The notes beneath the pieces are model-generated. The model was given only the letters and a program-made list of their open reading frames with translations, was not told where the DNA came from and ran no database searches. A program made the translations under genes and the position numbers. From positions 19,242 to 83,241 of the forward strand of contig JAUMYW010000006.1 of assembly GCA_030528455.1 (NCBI GenBank): DNA of 64,000 nucleotides. The letters run 5' to 3'. The stretch is from Neisseria sp. (GTDB lineage: Bacteria; Pseudomonadota; Gammaproteobacteria; Burkholderiales; Neisseriaceae). Of this stretch, positions 29,266-40,581 are shown one piece after another; the first letter of the stretch is position 1; each line of letters begins with the position of its first letter.

Positions 29266-29907
29266 TTATTCGGATTTGGCGGGCAGGGTGATGTCGGGCA
29301 GGTTCCAGCGACGGTACACGGCCAGCATACGCAGGGCGAAAATCAGCAGCAGGGTGGCGACATCGCGCATCCACAGCGAGATGCCGGCTTCCAGCAGCAG
29401 AAGGTAGAACACGCTGCCGGCGAAGGCGGCGGTGATATAGATTTCTTTGTGCATCAGCAGGGGAAGCTGGCGGCAGACAATGTCGCGCATGATGCCGCCG
29501 GCTACTGCGGTCATGATGCCCATCATCATGACGACCGGTGTGGCCATGTTTTTCGATAATGCCGCTTCGATGCCGATAACGGTAAAGGCGGCCAGTCCGA
29601 GCGCGTCAAACCAGCGCAGGGCTTTGTCGAATTTTTCGAATCGGTGGTAAAACACTTGGACGGTCAGCGAGGTGGCGACAATCAGGTAGCAGTAGTTCAG
29701 ATCGTGCAGCCAGAAGACCGGATGGCGGTCGAGCAGTATGTCGCGCAGTGTGCCGCCGCCGACTGCGCCGACAAACGACAGCAGTAATGCGCCGAAGATA
29801 TCCATATTGAGACGTTTGGCCAGTACGGTGGCGGCGACGGCACAGGCAAAGATACCGATTAAATCCAATGTGTAGATGATAAGGGTTTCGGAGGGCAGAT
29901 AGTCCAT
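29266..29907 (-). CDS. TRIC/UPF0126-family membrane protein (YicG-like)
   Basis: A 213-residue inner-membrane protein with seven hydrophobic segments arranged as two similar halves, each carrying the glycine-rich signature of the family: FVGAVGGGTLRDILLDRHPVFW and MTAVAGGIMRDIVCRQLPLL. TRIC-type proteins form potassium channels; related bacterial proteins are also linked to glycine uptake. I chose the ATG at 29907 because upstream codons are hydrophilic and overlap a DUS hairpin. Confidence 0.88.
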   Translation of the reverse strand: MDYLPSETLIIYTLDLIGIFACAVAATVLAKRLNMDIFGALLLSFVGAVGGGTLRDILLDRHPVFWLHDLNYCYLIVATSLTVQVFYHRFEKFDKALRWFDALGLAAFTVIGIEAALSKNMATPVVMMMGIMTAVAGGIMRDIVCRQLPLLMHKEIYITAAFAGSVFYLLLLEAGISLWMRDVATLLLIFALRMLAVYRRWNLPDITLPAKSE

Positions 29908-29964
29908 ATTCGGGAGAGAACAGTAGGGCAGGTTTTTTTGAGCACGGTGGTGTAGATAAGGCAA

Positions 29965-29992
29965 AAGCCGTCTGCACCTCTGCAGACGGCTT
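29965..29992 (-). terminator. Inverted DUS pair, terminator of the sodium/proton antiporter gene
   Basis: AAGCCGTCTGCA and TGCAGACGGCTT with four bases between. On the minus strand the stem is followed by TTTT, so it is placed to stop the leftward transcript just after base 30007. Confidence 0.8.
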
Positions 29993-30006
29993 GTCTGTTT
30001 ACGGTT

Positions 30007-31422
30007 TTACAACAGCTGCCATACAAAGAAAATGAAGGTGTGCAGCAGGAAAATCGGAACCAGAATACCGAACGACCAGACCATATAGCCGAAGAAGCTC
30101 GGCATGGCCACGCCGCGTTGTTCCGCAATTGCTTTGACCATAAAGTTCGGTGCGTTACCGATATAGCTTAATGCGCCCATAAATACCGAACCCATCGAAA
30201 TCGCCAGCAGGGTGTGGAACAGCGGACCGCTCATCAGCGAGGCTGCATCGCCGCCGGCCATATTGAAGAACACGAGATAGGTCGGCGCATTATCCAAAAA
30301 GGCAGACAGCAGGCCGGTCATCCAGAAATACATTGTTTCAATCGGGTTGCCTGCTTCGTTGTGCACCAGCGAAATCAGACCGGCGAAATGACCTGCTTCG
30401 CCCGCTTTCAAAATGGCAATCACCGGCGAAATGGTAATGAAAATACCTAGGAAGAGTTTGCCGACTTCCAAAATCGGATCCCAGTTGAATTCATTGCCCG
30501 CGCGTACCTGTTTCGGCGTGATTTTCAGGGAAATCAGGGTAATTGCCAGCAGGATCAAATCGCGTACCAGGTTTTGCAGCGCGTAGTGGCTGCCGAAGAT
30601 TTCCAGTTCCACGCCGGGTTTCCAAATGCCGGACATTAGGACGGCGGAAACTACGCCGGCCAACAGCAGGAAATTCCATTTGCCGAAAATCTGCAGTTTG
30701 CTGTCGGGAGACGGATCTTTCGGCAGAAGTTCGTCTTCTTTTGAGAAGAAATAGCTGTCCAAGAAATAAAACAGGACTAAGAGAATGGCGGAGCTGATGA
30801 GCACGGGTACCATCATGTGTTTTACCGTCCACATGAAGTCAACACCTTTCAAAAAGCCCAAGAACAAAGGAGGGTCGCCCAGAGGAGTCAGGCCGCCGCC
30901 GATGTTGGCAACCAGGAAAATAAAGAATACCACGACGTGTACGCGGTGTTTGCGGTTGTCGTTGGCTTTCAGAAGCGGACGAATCATCAGCATGGCTGCG
31001 CCGGTTGTACCCATAACGGAAGCAAGTGCGGTGCCGATGGCGAGAATGGCGGTGTTGAGTTTCGGAGAGCCGTGCAGATTGCCCCAAACCAGAATGCCGC
31101 CGGAAACGGTATACAGTGCGAGCAATAACAAAATGAAAGGAATATATTCTTCAACCAGGGCATGTGCAACGGTACCGAGACCTGCGCCGAAGCCGTAAAC
31201 GGCAATAAACGGCAATAAAAATACGGCAGTCCAAACAGCGGTGATTTTGCCGAAATGGTGGTGCCAGATGTGTGAAAACAACAGCGGGCCGGTGGCGATG
31301 GACAATAAAATCAGTGCGAAGGGCAAACCCCACAGCAGGCTGAGTTCCGCTCCGTCGGGCATGGCGGCGAAAGCGGAGAGCGGTGTAAACAGTAGGGGCA
31401 TCAAGGCATATTTCATGCGCAT
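30007..31422 (-). CDS. Sodium:proton antiporter, NhaD/ArsB superfamily
   Basis: A 471-residue inner-membrane transporter with about 12-13 spans, beginning with a cleavable-looking or first-span sequence ending SAFAAMPDG. Diagnostic motifs are ASVMGTTGAAMLMIRPLL, NIGGGLTPLGDPPLFLGFL (the Asn/Asp-containing conserved loop) and LSAFLDNAPTYLVFFN (second conserved Asp-Asn pair), which place it in the ion-transporter superfamily close to NhaD-type Na+/H+ antiporters. The start at 31422 follows AAAGGAAA. A much longer frame upstream has no similarity and overlaps the DUF454 gene region. Confidence 0.87.
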   Translation of the reverse strand: MRMKYALMPLLFTPLSAFAAMPDGAELSLLWGLPFALILLSIATGPLLFSHIWHHHFGKITAVWTAVFLLPFIAVYGFGAGLGTVAHALVEEYIPFILLLLALYTVSGGILVWGNLHGSPKLNTAILAIGTALASVMGTTGAAMLMIRPLLKANDNRKHRVHVVVFFIFLVANIGGGLTPLGDPPLFLGFLKGVDFMWTVKHMMVPVLISSAILLVLFYFLDSYFFSKEDELLPKDPSPDSKLQIFGKWNFLLLAGVVSAVLMSGIWKPGVELEIFGSHYALQNLVRDLILLAITLISLKITPKQVRAGNEFNWDPILEVGKLFLGIFITISPVIAILKAGEAGHFAGLISLVHNEAGNPIETMYFWMTGLLSAFLDNAPTYLVFFNMAGGDAASLMSGPLFHTLLAISMGSVFMGALSYIGNAPNFMVKAIAEQRGVAMPSFFGYMVWSFGILVPIFLLHTFIFFVWQLL

Positions 31423-31604
31423 TGTGTTTCCTTTCCGGTTTGATTGTGAAGGAGGCCGGTGCGCGTGCAGACGGCTTTGGCGGTTTGCCTGGCATGGCAA
31501 AAGAACGTTTGATTGTAGCCGAAAAGTAAAGATTGACCAAGAAAAAAGCGGTTTTGCTGTTTGGAGCCGAAGAGCAAGGCGGAACGACGGTTTGTGTTGG
31601 GTAA

Positions 31605-31967
31605 TCAGTCTTCCGGCAGGCGGGACATCCATACGGCGGTTGCGGCGCATACTAGCGAAGTGAGCACGGCAACCCAGATCCGTTCGGGGAAGCGGACAAA
31701 AAGAAACAGACAGGAAAGGGTCATCATCGAATAGGCCAGATATTTGGCACGGCGGGGAATGGCGCGGCGTTCTTCCCAATTTCTGATAATCGGACCGAAA
31801 TGGCGGTGGTTCAGCAGGTGTTTGTGGAGGCGCGGCGAAGCTTTTGCCCAGCAGGCGGCGGCAACCAGTACGAAAGGCGTGGTCGGCAGGACGGGCAGGA
31901 AAATGCCGATGATGCCGAGTGTCAGTGCAAGAAAGCCCAAAAGCCAGAATACCGAACGGACAATCAC
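31605..31967 (-). CDS. DUF454 (YbaN-like) inner-membrane protein
   Basis: A 120-residue membrane protein of unknown function. The family signature is at the N-terminus: GIIGIFLPVLPTTPFVLVAA, followed by a cytoplasmic stretch with ASPRLHKHLLNHRHFGPII and two C-terminal spans. The ATG overlaps the end of the upstream DUF1415 gene by four bases, so the two form an operon. Confidence 0.88.
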   Translation of the reverse strand: MIVRSVFWLLGFLALTLGIIGIFLPVLPTTPFVLVAAACWAKASPRLHKHLLNHRHFGPIIRNWEERRAIPRRAKYLAYSMMTLSCLFLFVRFPERIWVAVLTSLVCAATAVWMSRLPED

Positions 31968-32533
31968 GGTTTGCCTCTCGCTGTTCGGGGAATATTCAGT
32001 GCGTCCCAGCCGTCTTTTCCCATCTTTTCCAATAATGCGATGTTGCGGCCGAAAATGACCGCTGCGTCGGGGAATGCGGCAGCGGCGCGTGTGATGCTGT
32101 CTTCGCGGATCAGATGCAGTGTGGGATAGGGCGAACGGTTGGTGTAATTGGAAATGTCGTCGGGACCGGTACCTTCAAACCGGAAATCGGGGTGGAAGGA
32201 AGCGATTTGGACAGAGCCTTCCAGGCCGTTGTCGATAACGGCTCGGTCGGCGAAGTCGAGCATGTCGTTGAATTCGAGAAAGTCGGCAAATAGGGTCGGA
32301 TGGACGAGCAGAGTGGTTTCCAATTCTTCGGCGGGTGTGTTTGAGAGGAGTTGCAGTTCGCGGTCGAGGTCTTCGAGAAAACCGTCCGAATGTCTGGCGG
32401 TGCTGACGGTGATTCTGACCTGTTTTTTAACATAGGGTGCTTTGGCAAACGGACATAAATTCAGCCCGATAACGGCCTTTTCCAGCCATTGTCGGGTGTG
32501 TTCGCCTACGGTTTGCGTATCGGGTGCCGTCAT
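31964..32533 (-). CDS. DUF1415 family protein
   Basis: A 189-residue soluble protein of the DUF1415 family, widespread in proteobacteria with no known role. The conserved opening is WLEKAVIGLNLCPFAKAP, and the middle carries ASFHPDFRFEG and NRSPYPTLHLIREDSI. Conserved Cys and His/Asp residues would suit a metal or redox function, but nothing more can be said. ATG at 32533 chosen at the beginning of conservation; upstream codons read through a hairpin region. Coupled to the DUF454 gene by a four-base overlap. Confidence 0.85.
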   Translation of the reverse strand: MTAPDTQTVGEHTRQWLEKAVIGLNLCPFAKAPYVKKQVRITVSTARHSDGFLEDLDRELQLLSNTPAEELETTLLVHPTLFADFLEFNDMLDFADRAVIDNGLEGSVQIASFHPDFRFEGTGPDDISNYTNRSPYPTLHLIREDSITRAAAAFPDAAVIFGRNIALLEKMGKDGWDALNIPRTARGKP

Positions 32534-32622
32534 GATTGGGATTGTTTCGCATCGGGTAGTGAGCCTGCAATCATAAAACTTTTTGCGGTGATTGGAAACA
32601 GTGTGTGGGATTTGCGGAAGGG

Positions 32623-32653
32623 GAACAGCCGCTGCCGTCTGCAGCGGCTGTTC
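32623..32653. terminator. Hairpin with a DUS across its loop, after the Lrp-type gene
   Basis: GAACAGCCGCTGC and GCAGCGGCTGTTC form 13 pairs around CGTCT, so that stem end and loop together spell a single GCCGTCTGCA. It lies between the leftward regulator gene and the DUF1415 gene. On the minus strand only CCCC follows, so a terminator role is uncertain. Confidence 0.55.
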
Positions 32654-32666
32654 GGACGGCATGAGG

Positions 32667-33149
32667 TTATAACGTCTGCAGATGATTGAGCGGCAGGGCT
32701 GTGGTGTTTTTGATTTCTTTTAGTACAAAGCTGGATTTGGCATCCTGTACGCCCGGATGCGAGAGTAGGGTGTCGAGTACGAAATGCGAAAAGGCGTTCA
32801 TGTCGGGAAAGAATGTGTGCAGCAGATAGTCGGTTTCGCCGGTCAGGGCAAAGCAGCTCAATACTTCCGGCCAGCTTTGTACGGCCTGGCCGAACTGGTC
32901 GCGTGCTTCGCTGGCTTTGTCGATGGATACGCGGATAAAGGCTTGCAGGCCGAGTCGGATGGCAACAGGAGACAGCAGGGCGGCATACTGGCGGATAATG
33001 CCTGCATCTTCCAACTGTTTCAGGCGGCGCAGACAGGGCGAGGGCGACAGGGCGACGCGTTCGGACAGCTCGACATTGGTCAGACGGCCGTTGTTTTGCA
33101 GGACTTGCAAAATTTTCAAATCGGTTTTGTCTAATGTGATTTGTGTCAT
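32667..33149 (-). CDS. Lrp/AsnC-family transcriptional regulator
   Basis: A 160-residue feast-famine regulator. The winged helix spans residues 5-60 with NGRLTNVELSERVALSPSPC and LRRLKQLEDAGII. The RAM ligand domain follows at 70-150, with the conserved ALTGETDYLLHTFFPDM turn that senses amino acids. The gene is divergent from the glycine-cleavage block. Lrp controls gcv genes in enterobacteria, so control of this block is plausible but not shown by any site I can identify. The 233-base spacer carries both promoters. Confidence 0.9.
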   Translation of the reverse strand: MTQITLDKTDLKILQVLQNNGRLTNVELSERVALSPSPCLRRLKQLEDAGIIRQYAALLSPVAIRLGLQAFIRVSIDKASEARDQFGQAVQSWPEVLSCFALTGETDYLLHTFFPDMNAFSHFVLDTLLSHPGVQDAKSSFVLKEIKNTTALPLNHLQTL

Positions 33150-33382
33150 AAACAGTTTCCTTTTTTCTTCTAGTAGATTAACGGCGAAAAAGCCGTCCGG
33201 TCGAATATAAAGTAAATCGGTTTAACATACAATACGCCAAAAAAAGAAAATCTTTAAAATAAAATGATGCAAAAACGCCTGATTTTGGAATACGGATACC
33301 GGTTTGGCAGACAGGCTGTCTGCAAGCGGCGAACTTGTAAAGAAAAGCTTGCAGTAATGCGCCTTTGAAGCCATAATCAGCG

Positions 33383-33611
33383 CGGTTTCAGGAGAGTGCT
33401 GCGGCAGATTTTTGCAATGTGCCGCCGCCGCCGAAGGCGCAGACCACCCTTAAATCGCTCAGGCAAAAGGACTGAAACCGTAATCGTCATCTGGAGAGCG
33501 GCGCGGCTGCGCCCACCGAAGGGGAAAAGGCGAGTCAGGGCATACGTCCGGACGCAAGCCTGCCGTCTGCAGACGGCAGGTCTGCCGAAAATCTCAGGTT
33601 CAAGGACAGAT
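33383..33611 (+). promoter_or_regulatory. Tandem glycine riboswitch upstream of gcvT
   Basis: Two successive glycine aptamers. Aptamer 1 is closed by the eight-pair stem CGGTTTCA/TGAAACCG (33383-33390 with 33473-33480) and carries GGAGAG-like sequence, GCCGAAGGCGCA and CTCAGGCAAAAGGAC. Aptamer 2 begins ATCTGGAGAG at about 33488, has CACCGAAGGGGAAAAGGC, and ends AATCTCAGG...GGACAGAT at 33611. The expression platform has ATAGGG and CCCTAT arms just before the TGGAGA ribosome site of gcvT. By family behaviour, glycine turns on the cleavage system. The second aptamer contains an inserted uptake-sequence palindrome. Confidence 0.93.
33559..33580. repeat. DUS palindrome embedded in the second glycine aptamer
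   Basis: CCTGCCGTCTG and CAGACGGCAGG form a perfect 22-base palindrome made of two GCCGTCTGCA copies sharing TGCA. It lies between the GGGGAAAAGGC segment and the CCGAAAATCTCAGG segment of aptamer 2, so it would extend the variable P3 arm. Confidence 0.9.
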
Positions 33612-33657
33612 AGGGTCGCGTGAAAAGCAACGCCGCCCCTATTCTATGGAGAATAAA

Positions 33658-34758
33658 ATGACCTTGAAAACCACCCCTTTTCATCAAGCCCATCAAGAAG
33701 CCAACGGCAAACTGATCGATTTCGCCGGTTGGGAACTGCCTATTCATTACGGTTCGCAAATCACCGAGCACGAAGCAGTGCGTACCGATGCCGGTATGTT
33801 CGACGTTTCGCATATGCTGGTTACCGACGTAACCGGCGATAATGCCAAAGCATTTTTCCGCAAACTGATTGCCAATGATGTCGCCAAATTAAGCTTTGTC
33901 GGCAAAGCTCTGTATTCTGCGCTACTGAACGACAACGGCGGCGTGATTGACGATTTGATCGTTTACCGCACAAACGAAGCCGAAACCACCTACCGCATCG
34001 TATCCAACGGCGCGACCCGCGAAAAAGATTTGGCGCAATTTGCCAAGGTCGGTGCGGAGTTCGGCGTAACATTAACGCCGCGTTACGATTTGGCGATGAT
34101 TGCCGTGCAAGGTCCGAAAGCCGCTGAAAAACTCTTGAGCATCAAAATGGATTGGGCGGATAAAGTCAATGCGTTAAAACCGTTTGTCGGTACGGATTTG
34201 GGTGATGATTGGTTTGTCGCCCGCACCGGCTACACGGGCGAAGACGGCGTGGAAGTGATTTTGCCTGCAACGCAAGCCAATGATTTCTTTAAAGCTTTGG
34301 CAGATGCCGGTGTTCAGCCTTGCGGCTTGGGCGCGCGCGACACTCTGCGTATGGAAGCGGGTATGAACTTGTACGGCAACGATATGGACGATAATACCAG
34401 TCCGCTGGAAGCCGGTATGGCGTGGACGGTTGATTTGAAAGACGAAAACCGCGACTTTGTCGGCAAAACAGCGTTGCTTGCGCTCAAAGAAAAAGGTGTG
34501 GCGGTGAAGCAGGTCGGCTTGTTACAAACGGGCAAAGGCGGCGTTTTGCGCGCGGGCATGGAAGTCGTTACCGAAGCGGGCGGCGGCATCACGACAAGCG
34601 GCGTATTCAGTCCGAGCCTGCAACAGTCCATCGCCATCGCGCGCGTGCCTGCGGGTTTTGACGGCGACAGTGCCAAAGTGATTATGCGCGGCAAGGAAGT
34701 AGACGTGCGCGTATTGAAACTGCCGTTTGTTCGCAACGGCAAAAAGCAGTTCGACTAA
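33658..34758 (+). CDS. gcvT: Glycine cleavage system aminomethyltransferase (T-protein)
   Basis: Takes the aminomethyl group from lipoylated GcvH, releases ammonia and makes 5,10-methylene-tetrahydrofolate. The 366-residue protein starts at the ATG at 33658, since the ATG at 33646 falls within the ribosome site TGGAGA. Motifs are [20 protein letters not shown] (residues 27-46), the folate-site segment [12 protein letters not shown] near 182 and [17 protein letters not shown] near 225. It is the first gene of the riboswitch-controlled block. Confidence 0.97.
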   Translation: MTLKTTPFHQAHQEANGKLIDFAGWELPIHYGSQITEHEAVRTDAGMFDVSHMLVTDVTGDNAKAFFRKLIANDVAKLSFVGKALYSALLNDNGGVIDDLIVYRTNEAETTYRIVSNGATREKDLAQFAKVGAEFGVTLTPRYDLAMIAVQGPKAAEKLLSIKMDWADKVNALKPFVGTDLGDDWFVARTGYTGEDGVEVILPATQANDFFKALADAGVQPCGLGARDTLRMEAGMNLYGNDMDDNTSPLEAGMAWTVDLKDENRDFVGKTALLALKEKGVAVKQVGLLQTGKGGVLRAGMEVVTEAGGGITTSGVFSPSLQQSIAIARVPAGFDGDSAKVIMRGKEVDVRVLKLPFVRNGKKQFD

Positions 34759-34771
34759 ATCCGCTGCAAAA

Positions 34772-34806
34772 GTTGCAGACGGCTTGGGTCTGATGCCGTC
34801 TGCAAC
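34772..34806. repeat. Inverted DUS pair between gcvT and aldA
   Basis: GTTGCAGACGGC and GCCGTCTGCAAC face away from each other with an 11-base gap; twelve pairs are possible. No T-run follows, so transcription could continue into aldA. Confidence 0.8.
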
Positions 34807-34848
34807 GGTCGGCGATCTTAAAAACCAACAAGTCCGAAGGAGTGAACG

Positions 34849-36285
34849 ATGAAAACATTATCAATGTACATCAACGGCAAATTCGACGATGCCGCCCAAG
34901 GCTGGGTGGAAGTGTTGAACCCTGCCACAGAAGACGTGATTGCCAAAGAGCCGCAGGCGGGCGAAGCGGAAGTGAGCCGTGCGGTTGAAGCGGCGTATGC
35001 GGCGCAGCCGGCGTGGGAGCGTCTGCCTGCGGTGGAACGCGGTGCATATTTGAAAAAAATCGCCGCCGGCATCCGCGAGCGTGCCGACGAGCTGACCGAC
35101 ACCATCGTTGCCGAAGGCGGCAAAACCAAGGATTTGGCGCGTATCGAAGTGCTGTTCACTGCCGATTATCTGGACTATCAGGCCGAATGGGCGCGCCGTT
35201 ACGAAGGCGAAATCATTCAAAGCGACCGTCCGCGCGAAAATATTTTCCTGTTCAAACGTCCCTTGGGCGTGATTGCCGGCATTCTGCCGTGGAATTTCCC
35301 GTTTTTCCTGATTGCCCGCAAAATGGGTCCGGCTTTGGTAACAGGCAACACCATCGTTATCAAACCAAGTTCGGTTACGCCGATTAACTGTCAGATTTTC
35401 GCCGAAATCGTCGACAGCGTTGGTCTGCCTGCCGGCGTGTTCAACGTGGTGAACGGCGGTAAAGAAACCGGTACTTTCCTGGCAGGTCATCCGAAAGTGG
35501 CGATGGTCAGCCTGACCGGTTCGGTACGCGCAGGTGCCGAAGTGATGGCGACCGCCGCGCCGAACATCACCAAAGTATCGCTGGAACTGGGCGGCAAAGC
35601 CCCTGCCATCGTACTCAAAGATGCCGATTTGGATTTGGCGGTGAAATCGATTCTGGCTTCGCGCGTGGGCAACACCGGCCAAATCTGCAACTGCGCCGAG
35701 CGCGTGTACGTACATTCGAGCATCAAAGACGCGTTTGCCGAAAAAATGGTTGCCGCAATGAAAGGCGTACGCTACGGCAATCCTGCCGAAGCAGCCGAAG
35801 GCGCGTTGGAAATGGGGCCACTGATTGAAGAGCGCGCCGCCAAAGCGGTTGAAGCCAAAGTCGCCCGCGCAGTCGAACAAGGCGCGACCTTGGTCTTGGG
35901 CGGCAAACGTGCAGACGGCAAAGGCTTCTTCTTCGAGCCGACCGTGCTGACCGACGTGCATAACGGCATGGACATTATGAAAGAAGAAACCTTTGGCCCT
36001 GTGCTGCCGATTGCCACTTTTGAAACGCTGGACGAAGCGGTTGCTCTGGCCAACGACTGCGAATACGGTCTGACCAGCTCTGTGTACACCAACAATCTGA
36101 ACGAAGCGTTTTACGTTACCCGCCGTCTGCAATTCGGCGAAACCTATGTAAACCGCGAAAACTTTGAAGCCATGCAGGGCTTCCATGCCGGCTGGAAAAA
36201 ATCCGGCATCGGCGGCGCGGACGGCAAACACGGCTTGGAAGAATATCTGCAAACGCAGATGGTTTATTTGGAAACCAATATTTAA
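34849..36285 (+). CDS. aldA: Lactaldehyde/glycolaldehyde dehydrogenase AldA
   Basis: NAD-dependent aldehyde dehydrogenase of 478 residues, very similar to enterobacterial AldA in FTADYLDYQAEWARRYEGEI and ENFEAMQGFHAGWKKSGIGG. The oxyanion Asn149 is in GILPWNFPFFLIARKMGP, and the catalytic Cys280 is in NTGQICNCAERVYV. AldA oxidises lactaldehyde to lactate and glycolaldehyde to glycolate. AAGGAG precedes the ATG. Its place between gcvT and gcvH is unusual; glycolate can feed glyoxylate and glycine, which would make a metabolic link, but this is inference. Confidence 0.93.
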   Translation: MKTLSMYINGKFDDAAQGWVEVLNPATEDVIAKEPQAGEAEVSRAVEAAYAAQPAWERLPAVERGAYLKKIAAGIRERADELTDTIVAEGGKTKDLARIEVLFTADYLDYQAEWARRYEGEIIQSDRPRENIFLFKRPLGVIAGILPWNFPFFLIARKMGPALVTGNTIVIKPSSVTPINCQIFAEIVDSVGLPAGVFNVVNGGKETGTFLAGHPKVAMVSLTGSVRAGAEVMATAAPNITKVSLELGGKAPAIVLKDADLDLAVKSILASRVGNTGQICNCAERVYVHSSIKDAFAEKMVAAMKGVRYGNPAEAAEGALEMGPLIEERAAKAVEAKVARAVEQGATLVLGGKRADGKGFFFEPTVLTDVHNGMDIMKEETFGPVLPIATFETLDEAVALANDCEYGLTSSVYTNNLNEAFYVTRRLQFGETYVNRENFEAMQGFHAGWKKSGIGGADGKHGLEEYLQTQMVYLETNI

Positions 36286-36293
36286 ACGGGCGT

Positions 36294-36326
36294 ATGCCGT
36301 CTGCAAAACCTTCGTGCAGACGGCAT
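36294..36326. repeat. Inverted DUS pair after aldA
   Basis: ATGCCGTCTGCA and TGCAGACGGCAT with a nine-base gap. It could terminate part of the aldA transcript, although TTGC rather than a T-run follows. Confidence 0.8.
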
Positions 36327-36400
36327 TGCTGCCGATTGAACATTTCCGGCAGGTTATTTTTACCGGCCTTTTCTTTACCAGTTAAAACGGAGAACAAACC

Positions 36401-36784
36401 ATGAGCAATATCCCAGCAGAATTGAAATACGTTGCCAGCCACGAATGGCTGCGTCTGGAAGCGGACGGCACGATTACTGTCGGCATCACCGAACACGCGC
36501 AGGAATTGTTGGGCGACATCGTTTATGTCGAGCTGCCCGAAGTCGGGGCGAGTCTGGCTGCCGAAGAGCAGGCCGGCGTAGTGGAATCGGTAAAAGCCGC
36601 TTCCGACGTGTACGCGCCGATTGCCGGCGAAATCGTGGAAATCAACGAAGAGCTGGTTGCCGCACCGGAAACCGCCAACAGCGATCCTTACGGCGCGGGC
36701 TGGTTCTTCAAAATCAAGCCTGAAAACGCTGCCGATTACGACGGCCTGCTGAGCGCGGAAGACTACGCGAAAGAAGTCGGCTAA
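36401..36784 (+). CDS. gcvH: Glycine cleavage system H-protein
   Basis: Lipoyl carrier of the glycine cleavage complex, 127 residues. The lipoylated Lys is in [20 protein letters not shown] (Lys65), within the hammerhead lipoyl domain that begins [15 protein letters not shown]. It shuttles the aminomethyl group from GcvP to GcvT. The gene is separated from aldA by 115 bases including a DUS pair; whether the gcvT riboswitch extends control this far depends on read-through. Confidence 0.97.
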   Translation: MSNIPAELKYVASHEWLRLEADGTITVGITEHAQELLGDIVYVELPEVGASLAAEEQAGVVESVKAASDVYAPIAGEIVEINEELVAAPETANSDPYGAGWFFKIKPENAADYDGLLSAEDYAKEVG

Positions 36785-36789
36785 AACCG

Positions 36790-36828
36790 TATGCCGTCTG
36801 CAGGTTTGCAAGACTTGCAGACGGCATA
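36790..36828. terminator. Inverted DUS pair after gcvH
   Basis: ATGCCGTCTGCA and TGCAGACGGCAT with a 13-base loop, starting six bases after the gcvH stop. The loop can add GTTTGCAAGAC pairing. There is no strong T-run. Confidence 0.6.
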
Positions 36829-36910
36829 TCTGCCTGAACGGGCGGTTTTGCCGAAACACTGCTCCGGCGGTTTTTCGGCAAAATTTTCCGAATAACGTGC
36901 GGGAGGCCGT

Positions 36911-37603
36911 ATGAAAACCTTGGGCATTATCGGCGGTATGAGTGCGGAAAGCACTGTGCCTTATTACCAAATCATCAACCGTCGGGTGAATGAGCGTTTG
37001 GGCGGTAACCACAGCGCGGAAATCCTGCTGCACAGCGTCAATTTCGAGCGCATCGTCCGATTGCAGCGTGCGGGGGACTGGAAACGGGCGGGGCGTGTGC
37101 TGGCAGAAACGGCCGCCGGTTTGGAACGTGCGGGCGCACAGGGTCTGCTGTTGGCCACCAATACTATGCACAGGGTGGCGGACGACATCGAGCAGGCTGT
37201 CGGCATACCGTTTCTGCATATCATCGATATTGCCGCCGAAGCTTTGAAAAAACAGGGCATACACCGTGCAGCACTGTTCGGAACGCGTTTTACCATGAGC
37301 GACGGTTTCTACCGGCAGCGCATGGAGGCGCATCGGATTGAAGTCATCACACCTTCGGAACAGCGGCAGGCAGAAATCCACCGCATTATTTTTGAAGAAC
37401 TGTGCCGCAACAAATTAACCGCCGAAGCCCGGCAGTATTATCTCGACAGCATTGAGGAACTGGCGGCGGAAGGTGCGGAAGGCGTGATTTTCGGCTGTAC
37501 CGAAATCGGTTTGCTGTTGCAGGAAAGTGCCTGTCCGATACCCGCTTTCGATACGGCGGTTCTGCATGCGCAGGCAGCAGCCGAATGGATTTTGTCCGAA
37601 TAA
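36911..37603 (+). CDS. Aspartate/glutamate racemase family protein, YgeA-like
   Basis: A 230-residue amino-acid racemase of the Asp/Glu/hydantoin superfamily. The opening LGIIGGMSAESTVPYYQIIN is typical. The first catalytic site reads ATNTMH (Thr83) where classic aspartate racemases have Cys; E. coli YgeA, a broad-range racemase, also uses Thr there with a Cys in the second site. That second site, GVIFGCTEIG (Cys196), is present. It lies between gcvH and gcvP on the same strand, which is not a usual place for it. Substrate unknown; homoserine-like or other amino acids are possible by analogy. Confidence 0.85.
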   Translation: MKTLGIIGGMSAESTVPYYQIINRRVNERLGGNHSAEILLHSVNFERIVRLQRAGDWKRAGRVLAETAAGLERAGAQGLLLATNTMHRVADDIEQAVGIPFLHIIDIAAEALKKQGIHRAALFGTRFTMSDGFYRQRMEAHRIEVITPSEQRQAEIHRIIFEELCRNKLTAEARQYYLDSIEELAAEGAEGVIFGCTEIGLLLQESACPIPAFDTAVLHAQAAAEWILSE

Positions 37604-37614
37604 ATCAAGGACAG

Positions 37615-37630
37615 GCCGTCTGCAGACGGC
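37615..37630. repeat. Overlapping DUS palindrome before gcvP
   Basis: GCCGTCTG directly joined to CAGACGGC, two uptake sequences sharing TGCA, twelve bases after the racemase stop. Same core as the one inside the glycine riboswitch. Confidence 0.9.
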
Positions 37631-37668
37631 ATCAAGCAGAAAAGTGATTTAGCCAAAGAGGAAATACC

Positions 37669-40512
<2,844 letters not shown>

Positions 40513-40545
40513 AGCGGATAAGGCGGTGTAAAAACCGTATGCCGC

Positions 40546-40581
40546 AAAGCCGTCTGCACAGATTAAGCTGCAGACGGCTTT
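40546..40581 (+). terminator. Inverted DUS pair terminating the gcv block
   Basis: AAAGCCGTCTGCA and TGCAGACGGCTTT form 13 pairs around a ten-base loop, with further T and pyrimidines after. It is located directly after gcvP. Confidence 0.8.

Noticed and set aside
34861-36306. Long leftward open frame of 481 codons opposite aldA
   Set aside because: It mirrors aldA, is rich in His, Phe, Arg and Gln as expected of an antisense frame of GC-rich Neisseria genes, and has no ribosome site or family signature.
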